A DNA stretch of 11,360 bases from positions 1-11,360 of the forward strand of contig JANYFX010000404.1 in the NCBI GenBank assembly GCA_025359585.1, read 5' to 3'. Every line of letters begins with the position of its first letter. Positions within the stretch are counted from its first letter, which is position 1. Shown one piece after another: positions 1 to 6,435 of this stretch. Source of the stretch: Rhizobacter sp. (lineage in GTDB: Bacteria; Pseudomonadota; Gammaproteobacteria; Burkholderiales; Burkholderiaceae_C). The position numbers and the translations under genes were made by a program. The notes beneath the pieces were generated by a model, which saw only the letters and a program-made list of their open reading frames with translations, was not told the origin of the DNA and did no database searches.

Positions 1-1
1 C

Positions 2-1765
2 GAGATCGAGAAGTCGAACAGCACGCTGGTCTTCGTCAACGTGCGCTCGCAGGCTGAGATCTGGTACCAGTTGTTGTTGCAGGAGAAGCCCGAGTGGGCC
101 GGCGTGGTCGCGCTGCACCACGGCTCGCTCGACAAGGGAACGCGCGAATGGGTCGAGCTCGGGCTGAAGGAAGGTCGGCTCAAGGCCGTGGTGGCGACCT
201 CGTCGCTCGACCTCGGCGTCGACTTCCTGCCCGTCGAGCGCGTACTGCAGATCGGCTCGGCCAAAGGCGTGGCGCGCCTGCTGCAGCGCGCCGGCCGCAG
301 CGGCCACGCGCCGGGCCGCGCGAGCCGCATCACGCTCGTGCCGACCAACACGCTGGAACTGGTCGAAGCGGTGGCGGCGCGGCGCGCGGCGCAGGCCGGG
401 TTGATCGAAAAACGCGCCACGCCCGAGAAACCGCTCGACGTGCTGGTGCAGCACCTGGTCACCGTCGCGCTCGGCGGTGGTTTCAAGGCGAGCGAGCTGT
501 TCAGCGAAGTGCGCACCGCGCACGCCTACCGCAAGCTCACGCGCGCTGAATTCCAGTGGGCACTCGACTTCGTCGAGAAGGGTGGTTCGAGCCTGGCCGC
601 CTACCCCGAGTACCACCGCGTGCAGAAGGTCGGTGCGCTCTACCGCGTGCCCGACCGCGGCATCGGCCGGCGCCACCGCCTTCAGGTCGGCACGATCGTC
701 TCCGAGTCGTCGATGACGGTGGCCTACCTGAGCGGCGGGCGCATCGGCACGATCGAAGAAGGCTTCGTTGCGCGGCTGCGAGCCGGCGACTGTTTTGTCT
801 TCGGCGGCAAGCGGCTCGAATACATCCGCACGCAGGACATGACGGCCTACGTGAAACGCGCCGAGAAGAACAAGGGCATGGTGACGAGCTGGGCCGGGGC
901 CAAGATGCCGCTCTCGAGCGAGCTGGCCGATGCGGTGCTGGGCGTGCTGGCCGGCGTGGCGCAAGGCGATTTTTTCGAGCCCGAGTTGCAGGCCGCGCTG
1001 CCGATGCTGCAGACACAACTGCGCTTGTCGAAACTGCCGACACCGCAGACCTTGCTGATCGAGCGTTTTCATTCGCGCGAAGGCCAGCACCTGTTCATCT
1101 ATCCGTTCGCCGGCCGCAACGCGCACATCGGCCTGGCCAGCCTGCTCGCGTGGCGGCTTGCGAAAGACGCGCCCAACACCTTCAGCCTGTCGATCAACGA
1201 CTACGGGCTGGAACTGTTGAGTGCCTTGCCGATCGACCCGGCACCGCTGCTCGACCAGACGCTCTTCAGCGAGGAAGAGCTGCTGCACGACGTGTTCGCG
1301 AGCCTGAATTCGAGCGAGCTCGCGCGGCGCCGCTTCCGCGAGATCGCGCGTGTCGCCGGGCTGGTGTTCACTGGCTACCCGGGCCAGCCCAAGAGCACGC
1401 GGCAACTGCAGGCTTCGAGCTCGCTGTTCTACGAAGTGTTCATGAAATACGATGCCGACAACCGCTTGCTGGGCCAGGCGCAGACCGAAGTGTTGAGCCA
1501 GGAGCTTGACATTCGGCGCCTCGCCTTCAGCTTGAAGCGCATGCGTACGCAGCGCGTCGAGTTCGTCGAGCTCGCGGTGCCGAGCCCGTTCGCCTTGCCT
1601 TTGCTGGTGGAGCGCTTTCGCGAAAAGTTGACGACCGAAAAACTCAAGGATCGGCTGGATCGAATGCTCAAGGACATGGAACGCGCCGCCGACCAGGCCA
1701 GCGCCGGCCCGGCCGCCAGGGCGCCGCGCGGCCGGCGCCGCAGCAGCGTCAAGGCGGGCACATGA
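2..1765 (+). CDS. Ligase-associated Lhr-type DEXH-box DNA helicase, C-terminal part (5' end outside window)
   Basis: This is the C-terminal 587 residues of a superfamily 2 helicase of the Lhr group, the type encoded beside an ATP-dependent DNA ligase and an MBL-fold exonuclease in DNA-damage-response clusters. The frame is open to the left edge, so the first RecA domain (Walker A and DExH box) is outside the window. What is visible begins in the second RecA domain: a motif IV-like stretch (LVFVNVRSQAE, window positions about 26-60), then HHGSLDK, ATSSLDLGVDF (motif V) and LLQRAGRSGH (motif VI with its arginine fingers). The rest should be the winged-helix and Lhr-core region. The tail is rich in Ala and Arg (PRGRRRSS), is probably disordered and could bind nucleic acid. 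Family members are about 800-850 residues, so roughly 230-260 are missing. The stop overlaps the next start (ATGA), implying translational coupling. The ligase-associated assignment rests on overall resemblance; a general Lhr-like helicase is the alternative. Confidence 0.9.
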   Translation, partial: EIEKSNSTLVFVNVRSQAEIWYQLLLQEKPEWAGVVALHHGSLDKGTREWVELGLKEGRLKAVVATSSLDLGVDFLPVERVLQIGSAKGVARLLQRAGRSGHAPGRASRITLVPTNTLELVEAVAARRAAQAGLIEKRATPEKPLDVLVQHLVTVALGGGFKASELFSEVRTAHAYRKLTRAEFQWALDFVEKGGSSLAAYPEYHRVQKVGALYRVPDRGIGRRHRLQVGTIVSESSMTVAYLSGGRIGTIEEGFVARLRAGDCFVFGGKRLEYIRTQDMTAYVKRAEKNKGMVTSWAGAKMPLSSELADAVLGVLAGVAQGDFFEPELQAALPMLQTQLRLSKLPTPQTLLIERFHSREGQHLFIYPFAGRNAHIGLASLLAWRLAKDAPNTFSLSINDYGLELLSALPIDPAPLLDQTLFSEEELLHDVFASLNSSELARRRFREIARVAGLVFTGYPGQPKSTRQLQASSSLFYEVFMKYDADNRLLGQAQTEVLSQELDIRRLAFSLKRMRTQRVEFVELAVPSPFALPLLVERFREKLTTEKLKDRLDRMLKDMERAADQASAGPAARAPRGRRRSSVKAGT

Positions 1766-2163
1766 CGGGCAGGCTGGCGCGAATGTTCGGTGCGCTCAAG
1801 CTCACGCGGCTGCGTGTGTACCTCGTCGCGCTGTGGAAACTCTTCAAGCATCCGCAGGCGCCGCGCGCCGCCAAGTGGGTGGCGTTCGCGGTGATCGCCT
1901 ACGCGGTCAGCCCGATCGACCTGATCCCCGATTTCATTCCCGTGCTCGGCCAGCTCGACGACCTGATCATCGTGCCGCTCGGCATTGCGCTGGTGGTGCG
2001 GCTCACACCGAAGCCGCTGTGGCAGGGCCTGTTGCTCGAAGCTGAAACCTCGTCGCAGAAATTGCCTTCGCTGTGGTGGGGTGCGCTGCTGATCGGGCTC
2101 GTGTGGGCGCTCTTGTTCGGCTTGTTCGTCTGGTGGTTGGTCAATGTGATCTCGCTGGCCTGA
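1762..2163 (+). CDS. YkvA/DUF1232 family small membrane protein
   Basis: A 133-residue protein of the YkvA (DUF1232) family, whose biochemical role is unknown. The family signature is clear: a hydrophobic segment running into AYAVSPIDLIPDFIPVLG and then QLDDLIIVPLGIALVVRL (about residues 42-80). A second strongly hydrophobic segment at the C-terminus (about residues 106-132, WWGALLIGLVWALLFGLFVW) should be a transmembrane helix, so the protein probably sits in the inner membrane. The N-terminal 35 residues are basic and rich in Arg and Lys. The start ATG overlaps the helicase stop by four bases, and an AAGG about ten bases upstream could serve as a weak ribosome site. Met9 would be an alternative start. 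The coupling to a DNA-repair helicase is suggestive but gives no function by itself. Confidence 0.88.
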   Translation: MTGRLARMFGALKLTRLRVYLVALWKLFKHPQAPRAAKWVAFAVIAYAVSPIDLIPDFIPVLGQLDDLIIVPLGIALVVRLTPKPLWQGLLLEAETSSQKLPSLWWGALLIGLVWALLFGLFVWWLVNVISLA

Positions 2164-2188
2164 GACGCGTGGTGGCTTCGGCTACAGT
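2160..2188 (+). promoter_or_regulatory. Candidate sigma-70 promoter for the mipA-like gene
   Basis: The 64-base gap before the mipA-like gene contains CTGAGA (2160-2165) and TACAGT (2183-2188) with a 17-base spacer, each matching four of six bases of the -35 and -10 consensus. The -35 overlaps the ykvA stop codon. Such short matches occur by chance, so this is only a plausible site. Confidence 0.3.
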
Positions 2189-2227
2189 CCCCGACGATCG
2201 AAGTCGCCAACCCGAAAGCACCCACCG

Positions 2228-3028
2228 ATGAAACCCACGACCCTGCTCCAGCCGTTGCTCGCCGCCTCGATCATCGCCGCCTCGGGCGCAGCCCAGGCGC
2301 AGGCCTTCGACGCGGTGCGTCTGTACGGCGACCCCGGCCCCAACGGCCAGGGCACGGTCGGCATCGCGGCGGTGCTCGGTTACCGCTACATGGGTTCCGA
2401 CGAACGCCGCGGCGCGGTGTTGCCGGCACTCGAATACCGCTGGGCCAACGGCTGGTTCGCGGGCACGACCAACGGCGTGGGCTACAAGTTCAGCTCCGAC
2501 CCGAGCATGCAGTACGGCGTGCGTGTCACGGCCGACTTCGGCCGCAGCGAGAACCGCTCGCCGGTGCTGGCGGGCATGGGCGACATCAAGGCCCGTCCCG
2601 AGATCGGCGGCTTCTTCAACTTCCATTTGTCGCGTGATTTCAATCTGACCTCGTCGCTGCGCTACGGCTCGGGCAACGACCGCCGCGGCGCGCAGCTCGA
2701 CCTGGGCGCGCACTACGGGGTGCAACTGGCGCCGCAGTGGCGCACGACGGTGGGCGTCTCTGCCACCGTCGTCAACGGCTCGTACATGCAAAGCCACTTC
2801 GGTGTGACACCGGCGCAGGCGCTGACGAGCCAGAACCCGGCCTACGCGGCCGGCGCGGGCTTGCGCGACGTGCGCACTAACCTCTCGGTGACCTATTTCA
2901 TCAATTCGGAATGGACGGCCACCGGCGGCGTGAGCGCGAGCTCGCTGCAGGGCGACGCGAAGAACAGCCCGATCGTGCGCGAGCGCACCCCGATCACGGG
3001 CTTGCTGGCACTCGGCTACCGGTTCTGA
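2228..3028 (+). CDS. MipA/OmpV family outer membrane protein
   Basis: A 266-residue predicted outer-membrane beta-barrel of the MipA/OmpV family. E. coli MipA is a scaffold linking murein hydrolase MltA and PBP1B; OmpV-type members are variously described as porin-like or immunogenic proteins, so the exact role here is open. There is a Sec signal peptide with a Lys at residue 2, a hydrophobic core at about residues 6-18 and an AXA-type cleavage site (after Ala24 or Ala26, GAAQAQA|F). The mature chain alternates polar and hydrophobic residues, contains the family segment GYRYMGSDERRGAVLPALEY (about residues 52-71) and LAGMGDIKARPEIGG, and ends LGYRF with a C-terminal Phe, the usual signal for BAM-dependent insertion. 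The ATG is the only start that gives a proper signal peptide. The gene faces the - strand run and is probably transcribed alone or by read-through from ykvA. Confidence 0.9.
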   Translation: MKPTTLLQPLLAASIIAASGAAQAQAFDAVRLYGDPGPNGQGTVGIAAVLGYRYMGSDERRGAVLPALEYRWANGWFAGTTNGVGYKFSSDPSMQYGVRVTADFGRSENRSPVLAGMGDIKARPEIGGFFNFHLSRDFNLTSSLRYGSGNDRRGAQLDLGAHYGVQLAPQWRTTVGVSATVVNGSYMQSHFGVTPAQALTSQNPAYAAGAGLRDVRTNLSVTYFINSEWTATGGVSASSLQGDAKNSPIVRERTPITGLLALGYRF

Positions 3029-3032
3029 AGCC

Positions 3033-3050
3033 CGCGGCCGCGAGGCCGCG
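3033..3050. terminator. GC-rich hairpin between convergent genes, possible two-way terminator
   Basis: CGCGGCC (3033-3039) and GGCCGCG (3044-3050) form a perfect 7-base stem closed by the loop GCGA, a GNRA-type tetraloop. It lies five bases after the mipA-like stop and three bases outside the stop of the convergent tail-tube gene. There is no T-tract on either side, so it is not a classic intrinsic terminator. It could act as a weak terminator or 3'-end stabiliser for both transcripts. Confidence 0.45.
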
Positions 3051-3052
3051 CT

Positions 3053-3481
3053 TCACTGCATTTCCATGCGGTCGAAGGCGAGTTCCAGCGTTTCGATGAC
3101 GATGCCGCCGTGCAGCGCGTTCAGCGGCGAATACGCCAGGCTCACGGGCCGCGTGTTGCGGAACAGCCAGGTCATCACCACGGTCTCAAAGTCTTCGGCG
3201 AGCAGCTCGATCTTCACGGTGCGCCTCTGCGGCGCCTTGCCGTGGCGGGCCTTGTTCCACCAGGCGTAGAGGTCGAGCTGGCCGGTCACGCCGCGCTTGA
3301 GAACGAGCGTCTGTGCGGGCGCACCGGCGACTGCTGGTGCGGCCGGGTCGGGCGAGTCGAGCGCGAAGCTCGGGAAGATCACTTCGGAAAAACCGGCGCT
3401 CGCGCTGCGGGCGTCACCGCCACCGAACGAGACCAGAAAGTTGGCGCCGGTGTGCGGCCGGTCACGCGTCACGGCAGGCAC
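3053..3481 (-). CDS. Phage tail tube protein, T4 gp19 family (divergent second copy)
   Basis: A 142-residue member of the T4 gp19-like tail tube family (the conserved phage-tail region family also found as tube proteins of extracellular contractile injection systems). Family features are the N-terminal RDRPHTGANFLVSFGG strand, LVLKRGVTGQLDLYAWW and the C-terminal LNALHGGIVIETLELAFDRM strand. Its last 82 residues align without gaps to the upstream gene at 33 identities (about 40%, counted by eye). The middle differs: the usual PIKLTGLSKAGNVT-type loop is replaced by a Pro/Ala-rich stretch (DSPDPAAPAVAGAPAQ). The start is a GTG immediately after the upstream TAA, with zero spacing and no clear ribosome site, implying translational coupling; a GTG three codons later is an alternative. 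No other tail gene is in the window. It is the last gene of the run. Confidence 0.82.
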   Translation of the reverse strand: MPAVTRDRPHTGANFLVSFGGGDARSASAGFSEVIFPSFALDSPDPAAPAVAGAPAQTLVLKRGVTGQLDLYAWWNKARHGKAPQRRTVKIELLAEDFETVVMTWLFRNTRPVSLAYSPLNALHGGIVIETLELAFDRMEMQ

Positions 3482-3934
3482 TTACTGCAGCTCGATGCGC
3501 TCGCAGGCGAGCACGATCTCTTCCATCGCCACCTCAACGCCCTTGGCGTTGAGCGGGCCACTCGTGTGCTTGACGATGCGCGCGCGCAGCAGCCTCCAGG
3601 TTTGCACGGCCGCGCTGTGGTCTTCGTTCATCAGCTGGACGGTGACGGTGCGCAGCGCGTTCTGGTCGCCGTTGCGGATCTGGTCGAGCCACTGGTACAG
3701 CTCGAGCGAGCCGATCACGCCACGCTTGAGCGTCACGTTGCCGGCCTTGCTCAATCCAGTCAGCTTGATCGGGCTGTTCTCTTTCGAGTTGCCGTTGCGG
3801 TACTCGATGACGGCGAGCTCGGTGCCGATCTCGCTCATCTCCTGAAAGCCGGCGCGCGGGCCTTCGGTGTTGCCGTCGCCGAGGTCGACAGAGAAGTTGA
3901 ACTGGGTGTAAGGGCGATCGCGCATCGTGGCCAT
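3482..3934 (-). CDS. Phage tail tube protein, T4 gp19 family (canonical copy)
   Basis: A 150-residue tail tube protein of the T4 gp19-like family. In contractile phages and in contractile injection systems, such proteins stack as hexameric rings to form the inner tube. Visible family features are RDRPYTQFNFSVDLGDG (residues 5-21), the loop PIKLTGLSKAGNVTLKRGV (about residues 55-73), GSLELYQWLDQIRNG, RTVTVQLMNED, and the closing strand EEIVLACERIELQ. The ATG at 3934 has a good Shine-Dalgarno sequence (GAGGAG, seven bases before it). It begins 24 bases after proQ and abuts its paralogue, so proQ and the two tube genes could share a transcript. In phage or injection-system operons a sheath gene normally lies next to the tube; none is here. 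Whether the product is still part of an injection apparatus elsewhere in the genome cannot be seen from this window. Confidence 0.85.
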   Translation of the reverse strand: MATMRDRPYTQFNFSVDLGDGNTEGPRAGFQEMSEIGTELAVIEYRNGNSKENSPIKLTGLSKAGNVTLKRGVIGSLELYQWLDQIRNGDQNALRTVTVQLMNEDHSAAVQTWRLLRARIVKHTSGPLNAKGVEVAMEEIVLACERIELQ

Positions 3935-3941
3935 GGCGGGG

Positions 3942-3947
3942 CTCCTC
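3942..3947 (-). promoter_or_regulatory. Shine-Dalgarno sequence of the first tail tube gene
   Basis: GAGGAG on the - strand lies seven bases before the ATG at 3934. It is one of the strongest ribosome sites in the window and supports this start over the ATG three codons later (Met4). It also shows that the tube gene is set up for translation in its own right rather than only by coupling to proQ. Confidence 0.7.
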
Positions 3948-3958
3948 GGTTCAGGGTT

Positions 3959-4693
3959 TCAGCGGGCGGGTCGGCGGTTCGGGGGCGGGCGCTGGCGCGA
4001 GCCGGGTTGTTGTTGCTGCGGCGGCGGGCGCGGGCCACGCGGGTCGGCGGGCCGGGCTTCGAGGCGCACCGGTGGCGGTGCTTGCCGGGCCTGCGTGAGC
4101 ATCGTGTCGAGCTGCGCTTCGGTCAAGCCCTTGAGGGCGCAGAAATTGGCGCGGGTGAGCGTGGTCGACTCGAAAGCGCGCAGCAGCCCGGAAGCCTCGC
4201 GGCGCTGCTCTTCTTCGGCGGCGCGGGCGCGCCGCGCTTCGTCGTTGGCGCTGCGCTGGGCTTCACGTTCGGCGTCGCGGCGCGCGTCGTGCATCGCACG
4301 GCGGCGATCGAGTTCGGCCACGGCGGCCTGACGGTGTTCGTCGGCGATGTCGCCTGCGGGCTGGCCGTCGAGGTCGATGCGCTGCGGTGCGTTCGCGACG
4401 GCCCTCAGGTAAGCCGTGTTCGTGGTGTGGCGGTGCAAGAAGATCGAGAGCGACTTTTTCGTGAAGATGCCGGGCGCGCGCTGCTGGATGTCGGCCTGGA
4501 TGCGCAGCTTCAGCGGCTGCGGCGCGTGGGTCGCGAAGAGGGCAGGGAACAACTCGGCGAGGCGCGCCGCGCAGGCCGCCGGCGACAGCTCGGGGACGGC
4601 TGGCGCCGCCGATGCAACGGCGGCATCCGCCGTTGCGTCGGTGGCGATCGCGGGCGTTTGATTCTCGGCAGGCTCGGGTGGGATTTGTGGCAC
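3959..4693 (-). CDS. ProQ/FinO-domain RNA-binding protein
   Basis: A 244-residue protein carrying a ProQ/FinO domain, the RNA chaperone fold that binds structured sRNAs and mRNA 3' ends. The domain spans about residues 39-135 from the chosen start. It shows AARLAELFPALF, a PLKLRIQADI segment, FTKKSLSIFLHRHTTNTAYL and the closing RIDLDGQPAGDIADEHRQAA, which parallels E. coli ProQ (RVDLDGNPCGELDEQH). A highly charged Glu/Arg/Ala helix follows (about residues 133-165, likely coiled or extended). Then comes a small region (LTRANFCALKGLTEAQLDTM) and a low-complexity Pro/Arg/Gln tail with four consecutive Gln, probably disordered and RNA-binding. The N-terminal 30 residues are an Ala/Pro-rich linker. 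The start is uncertain: GTG at 4693 is the only conventional codon between the previous stop and the domain. An ATG at 4804 would overlap the upstream gene by 49 bases and add an unlikely Cys-rich leader. The symbol proQ is reasonable, but betaproteobacteria can carry several paralogues. Confidence 0.85.
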   Translation of the reverse strand: MPQIPPEPAENQTPAIATDATADAAVASAAPAVPELSPAACAARLAELFPALFATHAPQPLKLRIQADIQQRAPGIFTKKSLSIFLHRHTTNTAYLRAVANAPQRIDLDGQPAGDIADEHRQAAVAELDRRRAMHDARRDAEREAQRSANDEARRARAAEEEQRREASGLLRAFESTTLTRANFCALKGLTEAQLDTMLTQARQAPPPVRLEARPADPRGPRPPPQQQQPGSRQRPPPNRRPAR

Positions 4694-4724
4694 GTTCAGG
4701 CAGCGCAGAAAGATCGGGAGTCGG

Positions 4725-4730
4725 ATTGTC
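4725..4730 (-). promoter_or_regulatory. Possible -10 element upstream of the ProQ/FinO gene
   Basis: The 62-base gap between the phosphoethanolamine-transferase-like gene and the GTG of the ProQ/FinO gene is the largest within the - strand run. On the - strand it holds GACAAT (four of six matches to TATAAT), placed so that transcription would start about 25 bases before the GTG. No convincing -35 is seen. Weak evidence for a separate promoter driving proQ and the two tube genes. Confidence 0.25.
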
Positions 4731-4755
4731 GCTGCGTTTTGATGGCCGCAGCTCT

Positions 4756-6435
4756 TCAGTCGATGAACGAGGCCACCGGCGCACGCAGCTGCGGCGCCCG
4801 CCATTGGTATTCACCGCTCAGCACGTTGCGGCCGGGGTCGTCGGCGCCCCAGCGAATGCCGAGCAGGTCGGTCAGCGTCCAGCCGCCCCAATCGGAGCGG
4901 AAGGGCCGCAGTGCCAGGTCGGCACGGGTCGGTGCATCGGTCTGGTTGCGCCAGATCAGCGCCGGGATGCGGTAGCCGGCCGCCGTGCCGGGGCTGTGGC
5001 CCGCGTGGTTGCGCTCGTGCCCGACCTCTTGCCCGTGGTCGGACAGGAACATCCATGCCTTGTGGTCAGCGTTCGTGCCGCTGGCGCGTGTCAGATCGAG
5101 CAGCTCGGAGACCAGCGCATCGTGGTGCAGCAGCGCGGCGTCGTATTCGTTGCGACGCTGGCGCAGCCAGGCCGGGCGGCCTTGGCTCTCGAGGCGGCGC
5201 TCGACCGCATCGATCTGCCGGTCGTCTTCGAACACGTCTTTTTCGTCGGGGTAACGCAGGCTGTAGTGGGGATGCGCGCCCATCAGGTGCACCACGACGA
5301 GCTTGCGTGCCGCCGGGTCGGCGAGGGCCGCGCGAACCGGTTCGAGCACGTCGGTGTCGGGCGACTCGCTGGAGCGGCCGGGTGTGCGGCTCACCACACG
5401 CAGTTCGTCGGCCAGGCGACCGTGGGTTTGTTCGATCGCCACGTCGTCGTGGTTGCTGATCCACCAGACGCGGTAGCCGGCCGCGCGCGCGAGCGCCAGC
5501 ACATGCATGGGTTGCGCAGCGGCCGGGGCACCGAAGTGAAACAGGTTGGCCAGCGCCGGCACCGTGGCCGGGTCGACCGACCAGGCGTTGCGCAGAACGA
5601 GCAGTTGTTCCTGCAGGGCCACGCTGCGGGCCGACAGCTGCGGCGTGGTGTCGCGCGGGTAACCGTAGAGGCCGAGGTTGTCGCGGTTGACGCTGTCGGA
5701 GATCACCAGCACCAGCGTGGCAGGCGCTTGCGAGCGCAATTGGGGTTCTGCCGCTTTCGCGCGGTCGAGCAGGTCGCGGCGCCGTGTTTCGCTGCCGGCC
5801 CAGGTGGCTCGCAGCCCTTGTACCGACTGGCTCCAGCCCGACCAGTAGAGCACGGGGTGAAGGCGGCGCCACGGCTTGCTGGCATACGCGACGCTGCTGG
5901 CCAACAGGCCGACGCACAACAATGCGATGGCCCACCGGGGCCACGCCACGGCCGCTGCGCCACCGGTTCCGCTCGCTGCTGCCGGCCTGCCACCGATCGG
6001 CCAGACGAAGGCCATCAGCAGCAGGCCGGCGGCGAGCATCGGCAAGCACGCGGCCACGAGTGAACGCCAGTGCATCGCCAGATACTGGGCGCTTTCGCGC
6101 GGCGCGGTGTTGGCCATGGCGCTGAGCACGAGCGAGCTGTCGGGAGCGGCTTCGTAGGTGTCGAACAGGTAGGCGCGCAGCGTGGCGTCAGCGACGAAGG
6201 CCATCGACCAGAGCCAGAGGCCGAGCGCACGCAGCGCTTTCATCCGCGCGCTGCGCAGCGGCCAGAAGAGCCACGCCAGCCCGGGCAGCGCGAGCAGCAG
6301 GACCTGGCCGACACGCCGGCCGTCGTGGCCGATTACGACCAGCAGCGCCAGCGTGGTGGCGATCGCAAAAAAGGGGGCGAGCGGCCCGGCGCGCCAGAGC
6401 CGCCGCAACCGCTCGATCACATCGGTGCCGATCAC
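4756..6435 (-). CDS. Membrane phosphoethanolamine-transferase-like protein (sulfatase/alkaline phosphatase superfamily)
   Basis: A 559-residue inner-membrane enzyme with a periplasmic sulfatase-fold domain, resembling EptC/CptA-type transferases that move phosphoethanolamine from phosphatidylethanolamine to lipopolysaccharide. About five hydrophobic segments lie in the N-terminal part (roughly residues 19-36, 43-60, 68-85, 126-146, 166-185). The catalytic domain begins at ATLVLVISDSVNRDN (239-253), followed by LGLYGYPRDTTPQL, typical of EptC. By alignment in my head with EptA/MCR enzymes, the probable nucleophile is Thr291 (DPATVPAL) and the metal ligands are Asp247, Asp466 and His467 (LSDHGQEVGH). 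His383 (VHLMGAHPHY) and His477 are likely substrate ligands. Asp247 stands where these enzymes usually have Glu. The GTG start overlaps the arginase stop (GTGA); a second GTG at 6420 would drop five residues. The open frame continues upstream through arginase, but that part is out-of-frame arginine-rich shadow. The acceptor substrate is unknown. Confidence 0.85.
   Translation of the reverse strand: MIGTDVIERLRRLWRAGPLAPFFAIATTLALLVVIGHDGRRVGQVLLLALPGLAWLFWPLRSARMKALRALGLWLWSMAFVADATLRAYLFDTYEAAPDSSLVLSAMANTAPRESAQYLAMHWRSLVAACLPMLAAGLLLMAFVWPIGGRPAAASGTGGAAAVAWPRWAIALLCVGLLASSVAYASKPWRRLHPVLYWSGWSQSVQGLRATWAGSETRRRDLLDRAKAAEPQLRSQAPATLVLVISDSVNRDNLGLYGYPRDTTPQLSARSVALQEQLLVLRNAWSVDPATVPALANLFHFGAPAAAQPMHVLALARAAGYRVWWISNHDDVAIEQTHGRLADELRVVSRTPGRSSESPDTDVLEPVRAALADPAARKLVVVHLMGAHPHYSLRYPDEKDVFEDDRQIDAVERRLESQGRPAWLRQRRNEYDAALLHHDALVSELLDLTRASGTNADHKAWMFLSDHGQEVGHERNHAGHSPGTAAGYRIPALIWRNQTDAPTRADLALRPFRSDWGGWTLTDLLGIRWGADDPGRNVLSGEYQWRAPQLRAPVASFID

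Noticed and set aside
3053..3934. A complete prophage or injection-system island
   Set aside because: Only two tube genes are present. There is no integrase, attachment repeat, sheath, baseplate or ATPase gene, and base composition does not visibly change.
4014..4070. Possible tandem repeat from the GTTGTTGTTG run and GGCGG-rich stretch
   Set aside because: It is the codon pattern of the Gln and Pro/Arg tail of the ProQ/FinO protein, not a separate repeat array.
3110..4975. A 621-codon open frame on the + strand opposite the tube, ProQ/FinO and transferase genes
   Set aside because: Its translation is rich in Arg, Gly, Ala and Val with no domain signature, and it overlaps four recognisable genes on the other strand. 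It is a mirror frame typical of GC-rich DNA.
4612..6063. A 483-codon + strand open frame opposite the transferase-like gene
   Set aside because: Arg/Gly/Ala/Val-rich composition with no motifs; the - strand frame has transmembrane segments and catalytic motifs.
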